This document shows positions 1 to 7,826 of a stretch of 8,329 nucleotides of DNA, piece after piece. A model generated the notes under the pieces. That model was not told the origin of the DNA, searched no databases, and was given only the letters and a program-made list of their open reading frames with translations. The stretch is taken from contig CAKQKQ010000079.1 in the NCBI GenBank assembly GCA_934249265.1, positions 1 through 8,329 of the forward strand. Direction: 5' to 3'. Position numbers and translations under genes: made by a program. The first letter of the stretch is position 1. Each line of letters opens with the position of its first letter. This DNA comes from an uncultured Clostridia bacterium (GTDB lineage: Bacteria > Bacillota > Clostridia > Christensenellales > Borkfalkiaceae).

Positions 1-53
1 GCGTCTATCGCGCCTTGAGTTGCGTTATCGTCAAGGTCTTCTGCCGCTTTAAG
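1..53. repeat. 53-bp terminal direct repeat, left copy
   Basis: Identical base for base to 8277-8329 and in the same orientation. It lies within the second FIVAR repeat of the surface protein. Joining the window ends here keeps the frame and yields a complete 1787-residue protein. Confidence 0.97.
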
Positions 54-3000
54 CGCACTCTTCAATGCCGCATAAGAATCAGCCGTATACTTGCTTTGGT
101 CTACGCCCTTTGCCGTAGCGATTAATGCGTTAAGTTGAGTTTTATCGCCCGCGGGTAATCTTTCAAGACCCATAAGCGCATTGTATAAAGTTTCATATGC
201 TTTGTCTATCTTATATTGGGTGAGACCTACCGCTTTTTCTGCCTCTGCAAGAGCGGTTTTAAGCACGCTGTAAGTTGCTTCGGTGTAGTCGTACTCTTTA
301 TACGTTTTAGCCGTCTCGATAAGCATATTAAGACTACTGCTGTCTCCCGCCGCAAGTTGCGCCTCGCTCGAGATTATCTTTAACGAATTGATTTCGCTTG
401 CCTGATACTGACTTCTTATGCCGATGTTGCCTGTTAAGTTTTCCTCTACTTCGTATGCGAACAACGGTTTAGTTTCATCGTTTACAAATACCAAAATGGT
501 AGACTTCAACGCCACAATTTTTATAGTATAATCGTTTCCGGACACTTCGACGTTTTTAGTCGTTGCACAACCGCCGTACTTTCCGTTAAATCTATACAAT
601 GATACCTTGTATTTTCCGTTTACGTCCTTTTCAAATTGAACGTTGTAAGCGTTGATATTGTCCGCTTCGGACGATACGTTTGTCTCAAAGAGGTACAAAC
701 CAACGTTCATATCACCTTTCAAAACAAAGTTTATCGTCACTTCAAAAGTGCTGAGCGGCTTAACGTTGTTCCACATATATTTCACTTCGCCTGCGTTTCC
801 GAATACGAGTTTTCCGTCCTTAACTTCTGCCGTTGCCGCACTCGTCGTGTAAGTCGTGAAATCTTTATAATCTTCATCGAAGTCGTACTTATATTCCGTG
901 CCTTCGATTTCGTAAGGATTGCTGTCTTCGTCTATACCCAAACTTGCGTCGTCGATATATACTTTAGTTCCGTCTTCGCCCGTGTGTTTTAAACCGAGTT
1001 GAACGGTAATATTTTCTTCAACGTTGAATTTAAGCGTATAAGTTTTAAATTCGCTGCCCGCATTGACGTCGACCGTCGATAAAATTTCGCCCGTTTCGGC
1101 ATTGCGTGCAAAAAGTTGCGCGCCACCACTAAGCAATTTTACGTCGAGATTAAATTTATATGCGCCGTATACGCAATACAATCCTTGGAACAATTCGCCT
1201 TCGCCCTCGATATATGCGGCGTAATCGACCACGTCGTAATACTGCTTGGTTTCGCTGTATTTTGCCAATTTAGATTTTGTAACGCCTTTTGACTCGTAAC
1301 CTACCTTTCCGTTTGCTCCGAGAGTTCTGCTCCACCACGTCAAACCGGATACCCAATCTTTTTCTCCGTCATAACGGAAATCTCTTTCAAAACTCGGGTT
1401 CATGAAATCGGTTGAAGAAGTCAGACCGCAATCGGAAGCGACGTTAGTCATAATCATGCAACCTACGCTGCAATAAATTTCGCTGTACCTTGCGTCGCAA
1501 CGATAAACGTTGTTGTAAATTTTTACGTCTCTTACGGGCGAGAAATCGTCTTTTTCGCCGTTATCGAGGTCGTAATTATAATAACTGCTGCTACCGTAGA
1601 ACGGATTATCTGGCCAACTGCCCACCGCGCGGGTCGTTCCGCCGAGAATACAGTCGGTAACGGTTACGTTTTTAATTTCTTGATTTTCAAGGTCGGGATC
1701 GGCAGTTCCCCAAGGAATAAACACTATGCCGAGACCACCCCACAAATTGCTGTGTCTGATAACAACGTTGTCCACGCAGTTGTCTTCGCCAGGTTGAGAC
1801 GACCACCACACCTTGCCGCGATTATCGATATATTGCGGACTGAGAGTAATCGCGTCGTCGTTTGCATAAACAAAGCAACGGTCTACTATAGCGTTTTTGC
1901 AAGCGGTAAAGCCGAAGCCGTCGCCGTTGATACACTCTTCTTCCTTTATATCGATATTCGCAAAGTAAATATTTTTACTGAAACGCGTGGGCATATTCCA
2001 TATATTCGCGCGAAGAATAGTAATATCTTTTACGATTACGTTTTCGCACTTGTCAATCGCTATGGGATGAACGTGAATGGTGTTTGCGCAACCAACGACT
2101 ATGTTCGAGTTCCACTCGTAGTTGTAGCCGTCTATACATTCTGCGCCCGCTTCCATCATACGGATAGTTCCGCCACCCGTGATTTTGATGTTTTGAACAC
2201 CGCTTACCTGAACAAGCGGATAATTAAGTACCGCGCCCACGTGACACCAAACGATGCCCTCTATGTCTTTATCGTGTCCGTAAACCACTTCGTAATCGTA
2301 ATCGCTTGCGCGACGAGATTGCAACAAAATCGCTCCGCTTTCTATGCGCAATTCAACGTTGCTCTTCATTTTAATGTTAGTAGCCACGTATCTGCGACCG
2401 TATGCGCTTGTATCTCCCGACAAAACGACCGTTCCGCCGCCTTGCGCGTTTACGTAATCGATTGCCGCTTGAATTGCCGCGTTATCGTTTGTAAATCCGT
2501 CGCCCTTTGCGTTAAACGGCTCGTCGGTTACTTTAACCGTAAGCGAAGGCAAATCGAAATCGTACGGGTTTTCGCCGAAATCGTAATAGTTTTCGATTGC
2601 AAACGACTTGCTTACGCGCACGCCTTCTACCCCCGCAAGCAATTTACTCGACAAGCGAGACATACTTTCGTTTTCAAGACCGAACACAATTTCAAACTCG
2701 CCGTTTTGCACCGTTGCCGTGCCGAGTACGGGCATTTTTATACTGCCTTCTTGTCCTTTATAAACGTAAGTCAAACTATCGTCGTAATTGTTGACGAACG
2801 ACTCGTACAACGTTACCGTTTTGCCGTTGTATTTTTCGTCCACAGTTCCTTTTACGGTGACTTTACGCGTGTTTTTATCGGCTAAACAACTCGTTATGCT
2901 ACCCGCATATTCTCTATTCGCGTCTTCACGCTCGAACGTGATTGCGTCGATATAAATTTCACCACCCGTAGCGTCGTCAAACGTGAATTTAAATCCTCTT

Positions 3001-5108
3001 AAATATCCCGTGCAAACTTTTGCGTAAGACAAATTGAAATAATAAGTCGTGTAGTCGGAATCGGGAAGTATATCGAATTCAGCAGATTTGTTTTCGTCGT
3101 AACTGCCGCTTTCGGAAGTGATGAAATTTACTTTGACTTTTTTCGCCGAAGTTTGGTTTTTCATTCTCACGAGCAATGTATTCGTTACGGGCAAATATGC
3201 CGAATATTTATCGCCCGCGGGCTCGTTTAATTTAGCGAGCACAAGCGTGGACGGAGCGGCTTCGTAAACAAGTTTCATTTGACCGTCAACATACTCTATC
3301 GTTCCGTTTTCGGCTGTAAAACGCTTGATACTGCGCGCCGTGTTAAATTCCATATCGAGGTCGAGTATTTCGAGTTCGGTCACGTCTGTATCTACCGTTT
3401 CTATATTTTTAACGTGCGTGGTTTGCCCCCACGACCAAAAGAATAATTTTGAATTTGCAAAATCCGTATCGAAATTGCCGAACGCATAAGCCGCTACTTC
3501 TCCGTCGACGTATACGGCAACACATTCTTTTGTAAACACAAACTTAAACTTCATCCAACCGTCGGAAACCGGCGTGGATTTTTCAGCAGTATTCTTTAAA
3601 GTAGTCGTCCAATCTTCCCACGAAGGACCGCTGCGAAGAGTAAATCTGCCATGGAAAGGATAATATTGCATAAAGAAACTCGTTTTATCTCCGCCGTCGA
3701 TACCCAAACTGAAATTACAAGTATCGAAAGTCCCCGTTACGTTTTCGATTTTTACGTCGGCTTGAACAGAGTTTGTTTCAACAGGTAAATTATAAGTCAA
3801 TCTGCCGCCGTTAAATCCGCACGTATATTGCGTTTCGCCGTCTACGTCGTTTTTGCTCCATTCTCCGCCGGGTTTTACAGGCTCTACCGGTATATCGTTT
3901 TGCGGAGCGTTTACATTGCCTTTTTTAACACTCATAACTTCGTCAATTTGTCCCCACGTCCAGAAAATATATTCGGCGTTTGCAAAGTTTGTAGAAGAAA
4001 AATCTCCCTCGACAATCGCGACCAACTTGTCGTCGATTTCGACAGCCAAAGTCTTTGCGCCGAACCAATATTTAATAGTTTGCCAATCGCCCGTGCAAGG
4101 CGCGGCATTTACCTCGGACTCGGTAAGCGGAGAATTCCAATTATTCCACGAACCGTCCTGAATTTGCACCTTTCCTTGAATGGGGAAATATTGCATCCAT
4201 AAACTGTGATTATCGTTTGTATTTATCCATAAAGACCAGTTACAAGTATATAAATCTTTGTTTAAACTCGAAAAACGGATATTCGTTTCAAAATAGTTGA
4301 AATCGTTTACTCCCGTATAAGTGAGTCTGCCGCCGCCAATGCCCGAAGTCGCATACGGAGCAACCGAGCCTTGCGCCCAACTGTCTCCCATAGCAAACGT
4401 GCTTGTGGTATCGACTGTTCCTTCAAGAATTTTACCGCAACTTGCGGACATAACTTCGTCTATTTGTCCCCACGTCCAGAAAATGTATTCGGCGTTTGCA
4501 AAATCGGTTGCCGAGAAATCGCCCTCGACTGCCGTAACGACTTTTCCGTCTATACACACGGCAAGTCTGGTCGCGGAAAAATGATACTCGAACGTTTGCC
4601 AATCGCCCGTACACGGCGCGGCGTTTGTTTCGCTTTCGTCATGCGTAGTCGTCCAATTATCCCACGCACCCTCTTGAATCAACGCTCTGCCTTGAATGGG
4701 ATAATATTGCATCCACAAACTGTGATTATCGTTTGTTTTTATACCCAAACTCCAGTTACATGTATACAAATCTTTGTTTAAACCCGAAAAACGAACTACT
4801 GCTTTTAAATAGTTGATGTCTTTCGTCCCCGTGTAAGTAAGTCTGCCGCCGCCAATGCCCGAAGTCGCGTACGGCGCAACCGAACCTTGAGCCCAGTTGT
4901 CGCCCATAGTAAACGAACCTATACAATCGTCTGCGCTTATCATCGGCTGATAAGTGCCGCTCGTCGCGGTGGTTGTTTGACTACTCGAGTTGGTGTCGGC
5001 TGCGTTTACTATGCGTTGCGTCGATATATTACACAGCGTAAAACCGCAAATCGACAACACAAGCAACGCCATTGAAACGTACAACCAAAATTGCCTGATT
5101 TTAGTCAT
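1..5108 (-). CDS. Giant multidomain surface protein with GH28-like beta-helix (C-terminus runs off position 1)
   Basis: I translated 1702 codons by eye without meeting a stop. Residues 1-37 are a signal peptide (hydrophobic core LYVSMALLVLSICGF, likely cut after VNAA). Residues 66-221, 238-393 and about 416-582 are three concanavalin/LamG-like repeats. Residues 600-727 resemble a carbohydrate-binding jelly roll and 743-860 an Ig-like sandwich. Residues 863-1225 are a right-handed beta-helix that opens with the pectinase-superfamily signature FNAKGDGFTNDNAAIQAAI and carries D1063 and D1084-D1085, matching the GH28 acidic triad. Residues 1228-1400 are a second CBM-like domain, 1405-1580 another beta-sandwich, and 1592-1651 and 1656 onward are FIVAR repeats. 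The usual GH28 GHG and RIK motifs are not seen, so catalysis and substrate are uncertain. The ATG overlaps the stop of the upstream oxidoreductase and follows AGGAGG. The likely role is extracellular binding and perhaps cleavage of a glycan. Closed through the terminal repeat, the protein would have 1787 residues. Confidence 0.9.
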   Translation of the reverse strand, partial: MTKIRQFWLYVSMALLVLSICGFTLCNISTQRIVNAADTNSSSQTTTATSGTYQPMISADDCIGSFTMGDNWAQGSVAPYATSGIGGGRLTYTGTKDINYLKAVVRFSGLNKDLYTCNWSLGIKTNDNHSLWMQYYPIQGRALIQEGAWDNWTTTHDESETNAAPCTGDWQTFEYHFSATRLAVCIDGKVVTAVEGDFSATDFANAEYIFWTWGQIDEVMSASCGKILEGTVDTTSTFAMGDSWAQGSVAPYATSGIGGGRLTYTGVNDFNYFETNIRFSSLNKDLYTCNWSLWINTNDNHSLWMQYFPIQGKVQIQDGSWNNWNSPLTESEVNAAPCTGDWQTIKYWFGAKTLAVEIDDKLVAIVEGDFSSTNFANAEYIFWTWGQIDEVMSVKKGNVNAPQNDIPVEPVKPGGEWSKNDVDGETQYTCGFNGGRLTYNLPVETNSVQADVKIENVTGTFDTCNFSLGIDGGDKTSFFMQYYPFHGRFTLRSGPSWEDWTTTLKNTAEKSTPVSDGWMKFKFVFTKECVAVYVDGEVAAYAFGNFDTDFANSKLFFWSWGQTTHVKNIETVDTDVTELEILDLDMEFNTARSIKRFTAENGTIEYVDGQMKLVYEAAPSTLVLAKLNEPAGDKYSAYLPVTNTLLVRMKNQTSAKKVKVNFITSESGSYDENKSAEFDILPDSDYTTYYFNLSYAKVCTGYLRGFKFTFDDATGGEIYIDAITFEREDANREYAGSITSCLADKNTRKVTVKGTVDEKYNGKTVTLYESFVNNYDDSLTYVYKGQEGSIKMPVLGTATVQNGEFEIVFGLENESMSRLSSKLLAGVEGVRVSKSFAIENYYDFGENPYDFDLPSLTVKVTDEPFNAKGDGFTNDNAAIQAAIDYVNAQGGGTVVLSGDTSAYGRRYVATNIKMKSNVELRIESGAILLQSRRASDYDYEVVYGHDKDIEGIVWCHVGAVLNYPLVQVSGVQNIKITGGGTIRMMEAGAECIDGYNYEWNSNIVVGCANTIHVHPIAIDKCENVIVKDITILRANIWNMPTRFSKNIYFANIDIKEEECINGDGFGFTACKNAIVDRCFVYANDDAITLSPQYIDNRGKVWWSSQPGEDNCVDNVVIRHSNLWGGLGIVFIPWGTADPDLENQEIKNVTVTDCILGGTTRAVGSWPDNPFYGSSSYYNYDLDNGEKDDFSPVRDVKIYNNVYRCDARYSEIYCSVGCMIMTNVASDCGLTSSTDFMNPSFERDFRYDGEKDWVSGLTWWSRTLGANGKVGYESKGVTKSKLAKYSETKQYYDVVDYAAYIEGEGELFQGLYCVYGAYKFNLDVKLLSGGAQLFARNAETGEILSTVDVNAGSEFKTYTLKFNVEENITVQLGLKHTGEDGTKVYIDDASLGIDEDSNPYEIEGTEYKYDFDEDYKDFTTYTTSAATAEVKDGKLVFGNAGEVKYMWNNVKPLSTFEVTINFVLKGDMNVGLYLFETNVSSEADNINAYNVQFEKDVNGKYKVSLYRFNGKYGGCATTKNVEVSGNDYTIKIVALKSTILVFVNDETKPLFAYEVEENLTGNIGIRSQYQASEINSLKIISSEAQLAAGDSSSLNMLIETAKTYKEYDYTEATYSVLKTALAEAEKAVGLTQYKIDKAYETLYNALMGLERLPAGDKTQLNALIATAKGVDQSKYTADSYAALKSALKAAEDLDDNATQGAID
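3930..4397 (-). repeat. Internal gene duplication, copy B (residues 238-393)
   Basis: Second copy of the unit at 4446-4913, close at both DNA and protein level. A third, much older copy follows at about 3363-3863 (residues 416-582), recognisable by FFMQYYPFHGR and FANSKLFFWSWGQ. This indicates a recent duplication on top of an older one. Confidence 0.85.
4446..4913 (-). repeat. Internal gene duplication, copy A (residues 66-221)
   Basis: Codes a concanavalin/LamG-like unit from MGDNWAQGSVAPYAT through IFWTWGQIDEVMS. It repeats at an offset of exactly 172 residues (516 bp) with roughly 70% identical residues by eye. Conserved Trp, Tyr and Asn residues (DNHSLWMQYYPIQG) suggest sugar-binding faces. 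Confidence 0.85.
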
Positions 5109-6370
5109 TAATCTTTTCCTCCTGATTTTTTGTTTTTTTGTTTGTTCAACAAATATTTTTGCCTAACAAGGTCATAAACCTCGTCGGGAACGTCCAATTT
5201 ACACCGAGCGTAACTCGGCAACGCGTCTTCGCCCGCAATTTCGGGGTCGGTACATCTCACGTCGTTGCGCCATTTATCTCGTTCTTCTTTATTCTTGAGG
5301 TCGGGAATCGTTTGCGCTTTGTTGCCGTCTAAAATACTAAACCACGCAAAAAGCCCCGGTAAAAACATATCGAGAGCCTCGTACACGTCTATAATATCCG
5401 CACGTTTATGCTTAACGGCTTGTACAAAATTATATAAAAGGTAATAATCGCTGCCGAAATGCGATTCCATTTCAAAAGCGGCTTTGCTCATTTTGTCTTT
5501 AGGTAAATACGTCTTGGGGTGGTTGCCGTTTTCACCTTCGTACTCGTCGAAATTGGTATAAATGCGAGACACCCCGCCGTTTAGTAAGTCTTCCGACGCG
5601 CTTTCCATTCTACCTTTCGAGCCTTGCAGTTGATATCGCGTGCTGCCCTTATTGAGATTTCCGTGCAAACTGCGCACGACTGCGCCGTTATTCAACGTTA
5701 CCATTTCAATGCCGCCTACGCCCGCCCTTAAACCCATGCGCGCGCAAATTTCGGTAAACGGCAATTCAAACCCGACGACCGTTTTCGGCTTTAAACCCGT
5801 AATATGGATAAGCGGACCCAACGAATGTGTGCAATAAAACGTGGCGTACATTCCGTTGCGCCAATGGTTTTTATCTCCGTAGGTAATATCTGCCCAAATC
5901 GGCTCGCAATTATGAATATACTCGCCTTCGGCGTATTCGAGTTCGCCGAGTTTGCCCTCTTGATACAATTTTTTCATTTCTTTGGGCGCGGGCATATAAC
6001 AATAGTTTTCCCCATAAGCGTAAATTTTACCGCTGCGCTCAACAGCCTCGACAAGTTCAACCGCCTCTTTCATGCATTGACACGGTAACACGTCGCTTAA
6101 AACGTGCAAGCCTTTATTAAGACATTTTATAGCGAACGGGGCGTGTTGATTAGCGTAATTAGCCAATACCACAGCGTCCATATCGTGAAGAATAAACTCA
6201 TCGAAATCGTCGTAATAAACAATATTTTGGTCGCTGTGCTCGGTTTTTAACTCTGAAACCACTTCTTTATCTTTTTCACATACTGCCACGACTTGCGCAT
6301 ACCCCGTATGCTTACACCATTTTATTATAAAGTCGCCTCTGCGACCTCCGAAAACTCCGATTTTTACCAA
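5108..6370 (-). CDS. Gfo/Idh/MocA family NAD(P)-dependent oxidoreductase
   Basis: A 420-residue protein, a normal length for the family, with no signal peptide, so cytoplasmic. Residues 1-120 form a Rossmann fold. The dinucleotide loop at 4-13 is IGVFGGRRGD, a variant of GxGxxG. Strand 65-71 (DAVVLAN) and QHAPFAIKCLNKGLHV follow in family order. The usual EKP motif is replaced by SDVLP (residues 92-96), so the canonical lysine is missing. Residues 121-125 (ENYCY) and 170-190, with His182 in CTHSLGP, fit the C-terminal substrate domain. The family oxidises or reduces sugar hydroxyls or acts on sugar derivatives; the substrate here is unknown. The start is TTG: a perfect AGGAGGT lies 8 bases upstream, and the Rossmann strand begins immediately after it. 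The gene leads the minus-strand operon, and its TAA overlaps the ATG of the surface protein by one base, implying translational coupling. A broken enzyme is unlikely, because the frame is intact and the other family features are present. Confidence 0.9.
   Translation of the reverse strand: MVKIGVFGGRRGDFIIKWCKHTGYAQVVAVCEKDKEVVSELKTEHSDQNIVYYDDFDEFILHDMDAVVLANYANQHAPFAIKCLNKGLHVLSDVLPCQCMKEAVELVEAVERSGKIYAYGENYCYMPAPKEMKKLYQEGKLGELEYAEGEYIHNCEPIWADITYGDKNHWRNGMYATFYCTHSLGPLIHITGLKPKTVVGFELPFTEICARMGLRAGVGGIEMVTLNNGAVVRSLHGNLNKGSTRYQLQGSKGRMESASEDLLNGGVSRIYTNFDEYEGENGNHPKTYLPKDKMSKAAFEMESHFGSDYYLLYNFVQAVKHKRADIIDVYEALDMFLPGLFAWFSILDGNKAQTIPDLKNKEERDKWRNDVRCTDPEIAGEDALPSYARCKLDVPDEVYDLVRQKYLLNKQKNKKSGGKD
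5118..5123 (-). promoter_or_regulatory. Ribosome binding site of the giant surface protein
   Basis: AGGAGG on the minus strand lies inside the last codons of the oxidoreductase, 9 bases before the ATG at 5108-5106. It fixes the start and shows that this start is used even though it overlaps the upstream stop as TAATG. Confidence 0.85.
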
Positions 6371-6378
6371 GGCGTATT

Positions 6379-6385
6379 ACCTCCT
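6379..6385 (-). promoter_or_regulatory. Ribosome binding site that decides the TTG start of the oxidoreductase
   Basis: AGGAGGT on the minus strand is 8 bases upstream of TTG at 6370-6368. There is no ATG in that place, and the Rossmann fold starts at once after the TTG, so the non-ATG start is well supported. Confidence 0.85.
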
Positions 6386-6393
6386 ATGTTTTT

Positions 6394-6423
6394 AGTATAA
6401 CAAACCGCAACCGCGGCGGTAAA
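6394..6423 (-). promoter_or_regulatory. Possible weak promoter of the oxidoreductase/surface-protein operon
   Basis: On the minus strand TATACT (6399-6394) can serve as a -10 box, with TTTACC (6423-6418) as a poor -35 box 18 bases away. The predicted start would leave a leader of only about 17 bases, with the ribosome binding site just inside it. A weak -35 is compatible with dependence on an activator such as the AraC protein, but this is inference. Confidence 0.35.
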
Positions 6424-6429
6424 TAGAAT

Positions 6430-6459
6430 AAATCCATTAAAGTATGCATTTTTTCTTTA
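6430..6459. repeat. Operator-like element, copy 1 (operon side)
   Basis: The 30 bases are identical at 26 positions to 6610-6639 and in the same orientation. They contain TCCATTAAAGTATGCA, a degraded form of the palindrome seen in copy 2. The element lies about 60 bases upstream of the oxidoreductase start, next to the weak candidate promoter, a fitting place for an activator site. Confidence 0.6.
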
Positions 6460-6606
6460 ATGAGTATGCGCGCGCTGTTTACGTGTTTTGGCAAAATTGC
6501 CGATAAAAAGCCTAAAAAAACCGCAAAAACGATTAAATTTACCTTTACTGATCTTATTTCGAACGATTGATTTTTTATAATTTGTTTATGAATTGTTTAT
6601 AAATGG

Positions 6607-6639
6607 AAAAAATCCATTTAAATATGGACTTTTTCTTTA
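6607..6639. repeat. Operator-like element, copy 2 (AraC side), palindromic
   Basis: Positions 6607-6617 (AAAAAATCCAT) and 6624-6634 (ATGGACTTTTT) are inverted arms with one mismatch around a six-base spacer, TTAAAT. A third half-site, AATGGA, sits at 6602-6607. The element ends just before the -35 box of the AraC promoter, where a bound regulator could act on its own gene. Confidence 0.6.
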
Positions 6640-6645
6640 TATATA

Positions 6646-6674
6646 TTGACATAATTTACGTCTACATGTAGAAT
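6646..6674 (+). promoter_or_regulatory. Sigma-A type promoter of the AraC gene
   Basis: TTGACA at 6646-6651 and TAGAAT at 6669-6674 are separated by exactly 17 bases. The -35 is perfect and the -10 has one mismatch. AT-rich DNA lies upstream. Transcription would start near 6681, leaving a leader of about 120 bases before the ATG at 6800. Confidence 0.8.
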
Positions 6675-6706
6675 AATGATTAATACAAGCGACGTCTAAG
6701 TTTCGG

Positions 6707-6727
6707 TTTAAATGCGTTTTAAATGCG
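6707..6727 (+). repeat. Tandem 11-bp direct repeat in the AraC leader
   Basis: TTTAAATGCG occurs at 6707-6716 and again at 6718-6727, a period of 11 bases or about one helical turn. It lies roughly 26 bases downstream of the predicted transcription start. It could be a protein-binding site or part of a leader RNA structure. Confidence 0.5.
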
Positions 6728-6788
6728 CTTTACCGTCGATTTTTACCCGATAAGTAAATTTAATTATATAAATTGTCGTTTTCAATTT

Positions 6789-6793
6789 AGGAG
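6789..6793 (+). promoter_or_regulatory. Ribosome binding site of the AraC gene
   Basis: AGGAG followed by six bases and then ATG at 6800. The spacing is ideal and supports this start. Confidence 0.8.
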
Positions 6794-6799
6794 AATTTT

Positions 6800-7684
6800 A
6801 TGCCTATACAAAATATATGTCTTTTTAACGCTGCCCGAAGCGACAGCGAATATATCGGAATACTCAACTTTGTATACGAAAAAAACTGCGGAAATTATAA
6901 GGACTTCGGCGTAATAAGCGTATTTCGTTTACATCTCGTTACGTCGGGAAGCGGCAGTATCGAAACTTCTTATAAACGCGAAGAATTATCCGTAGGCGAC
7001 GTTTTTTTAACTTTCCCGGGTACGGAATACCGCATAAACGACGAGAATAATTTACAATATATATACATTAGTTTCGTGGGCATACGCGCGCATAAACTTC
7101 TCGACCGCGTGGGAATAAACAAGCGCGATTTCGTACGTACCGTGCCGCAATTTATACAAGACATATGGCAATGGGAAATTTCGCAAACGCATCACTATAA
7201 TATCGACCTCGTAGCGGAGGGCGTTTTGCTTACCACGTTGGGAAATTTGTGTAACAAAAGCGACAGCAACGAATTAAGCGAAACGGGACTCAACGTATTG
7301 TCTCTTAAAAAACAAGCGGAAGACCGATATATGGACGCATCGTTTAATTTGCAAACGGCTTGCAAAGAAATATATTACAATCCCAAATACGCTTCGGCAG
7401 CATTTAAACGATATATGGGTATTGGCTTTAACGAATATTTATTGAGTTTAAGATTAAATAACGCTATGCGGCTTATAGAAAGCGGAATTTCAACCGTAAA
7501 ACAAATTGCCGAATTGAGCGGATTTAGCGACGCACTGTACTTCAGTCGAGTATATAAGAAAAAATGGGGATGTGCGCCGACCGTGTCAATAACAAAACAA
7601 AGAAATAAAAAACCTATTGAAAATTTACCTATTGACGGCGATTTGATTTCTTTTAATAACGATTTTACCGATGAAAAAATTTGA
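6800..7684 (+). CDS. AraC/XylS-family transcriptional regulator
   Basis: A 294-residue protein with an N-terminal cupin-like sensor and a C-terminal double helix-turn-helix. Residues 43-80 (HLVTSGSGSI, then ELSVGDVFLTFPGTEYRI) match the AraC ligand-binding beta-barrel. Residues 172-265 hold the two DNA-binding HTHs. The second carries the family signature: ISTVKQIAELSGFSDALYFS, then RVYKKKWGCAP. Members usually bind a sugar or related small molecule and activate adjacent catabolic genes. The ATG lies 6 bases after AGGAG. The gene has its own TTGACA/TAGAAT promoter and is divergent from the oxidoreductase/surface-protein operon, so that operon is the natural target. Residues 266-294 form an extra acidic tail beyond the usual end of the family, of unknown role. 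Confidence 0.93.
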   Translation: MPIQNICLFNAARSDSEYIGILNFVYEKNCGNYKDFGVISVFRLHLVTSGSGSIETSYKREELSVGDVFLTFPGTEYRINDENNLQYIYISFVGIRAHKLLDRVGINKRDFVRTVPQFIQDIWQWEISQTHHYNIDLVAEGVLLTTLGNLCNKSDSNELSETGLNVLSLKKQAEDRYMDASFNLQTACKEIYYNPKYASAAFKRYMGIGFNEYLLSLRLNNAMRLIESGISTVKQIAELSGFSDALYFSRVYKKKWGCAPTVSITKQRNKKPIENLPIDGDLISFNNDFTDEKI

Positions 7685-7799
7685 CAACCGAAAATATTTC
7701 TTCGTTCGACGAAAATTTAACGAATGACTAATACAAATCGATAAAGCCCCGATAAGATTTTTAATCATCAATTTAATAGTCTACTAATAAATTATAATT

Positions 7800-7826
7800 A
7801 CAGCCTCGCTTTATAAACGAGGCTGT
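7800..7826 (+). terminator. Hairpin, possible AraC-gene terminator
   Basis: ACAGCCTCG and CGAGGCTGT form a perfect 9-bp stem with a 9-base loop. The sequence ATGTTTT follows on the plus strand and a T-rich stretch on the minus strand. It lies 115 bases after the AraC stop. The U-run is modest, so termination is likely but not certain. Confidence 0.6.

Larger units (their letters stand above)
6371..6799. promoter_or_regulatory. Divergent control region between the oxidoreductase operon and the AraC gene
   Basis: This is 429 bases of mostly AT-rich DNA with no convincing gene. It holds the ribosome binding sites of both flanking genes, a consensus promoter toward the AraC gene, a weaker possible promoter toward the operon, two copies of a 30-base operator-like element and a tandem 11-bp repeat in the AraC leader. 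The layout is that expected of a regulator controlling a divergent operon. Confidence 0.8.

Noticed and set aside
1680..2885. A 401-codon open frame on the plus strand
   Set aside because: It lies wholly antisense to the beta-helix and Ig-like part of the surface protein, has no ribosome binding site or recognisable domain, and its composition is what the complementary codons predict.
3828..4781. Several plus-strand frames of 87-136 codons
   Set aside because: They are complementary shadows of the duplicated LamG-like units. Their mutual similarity only reflects the duplication on the coding strand.
6723..6914. A 63-codon plus-strand frame across the AraC start
   Set aside because: No ribosome binding site, overlaps the AraC gene in another frame and has no family features.
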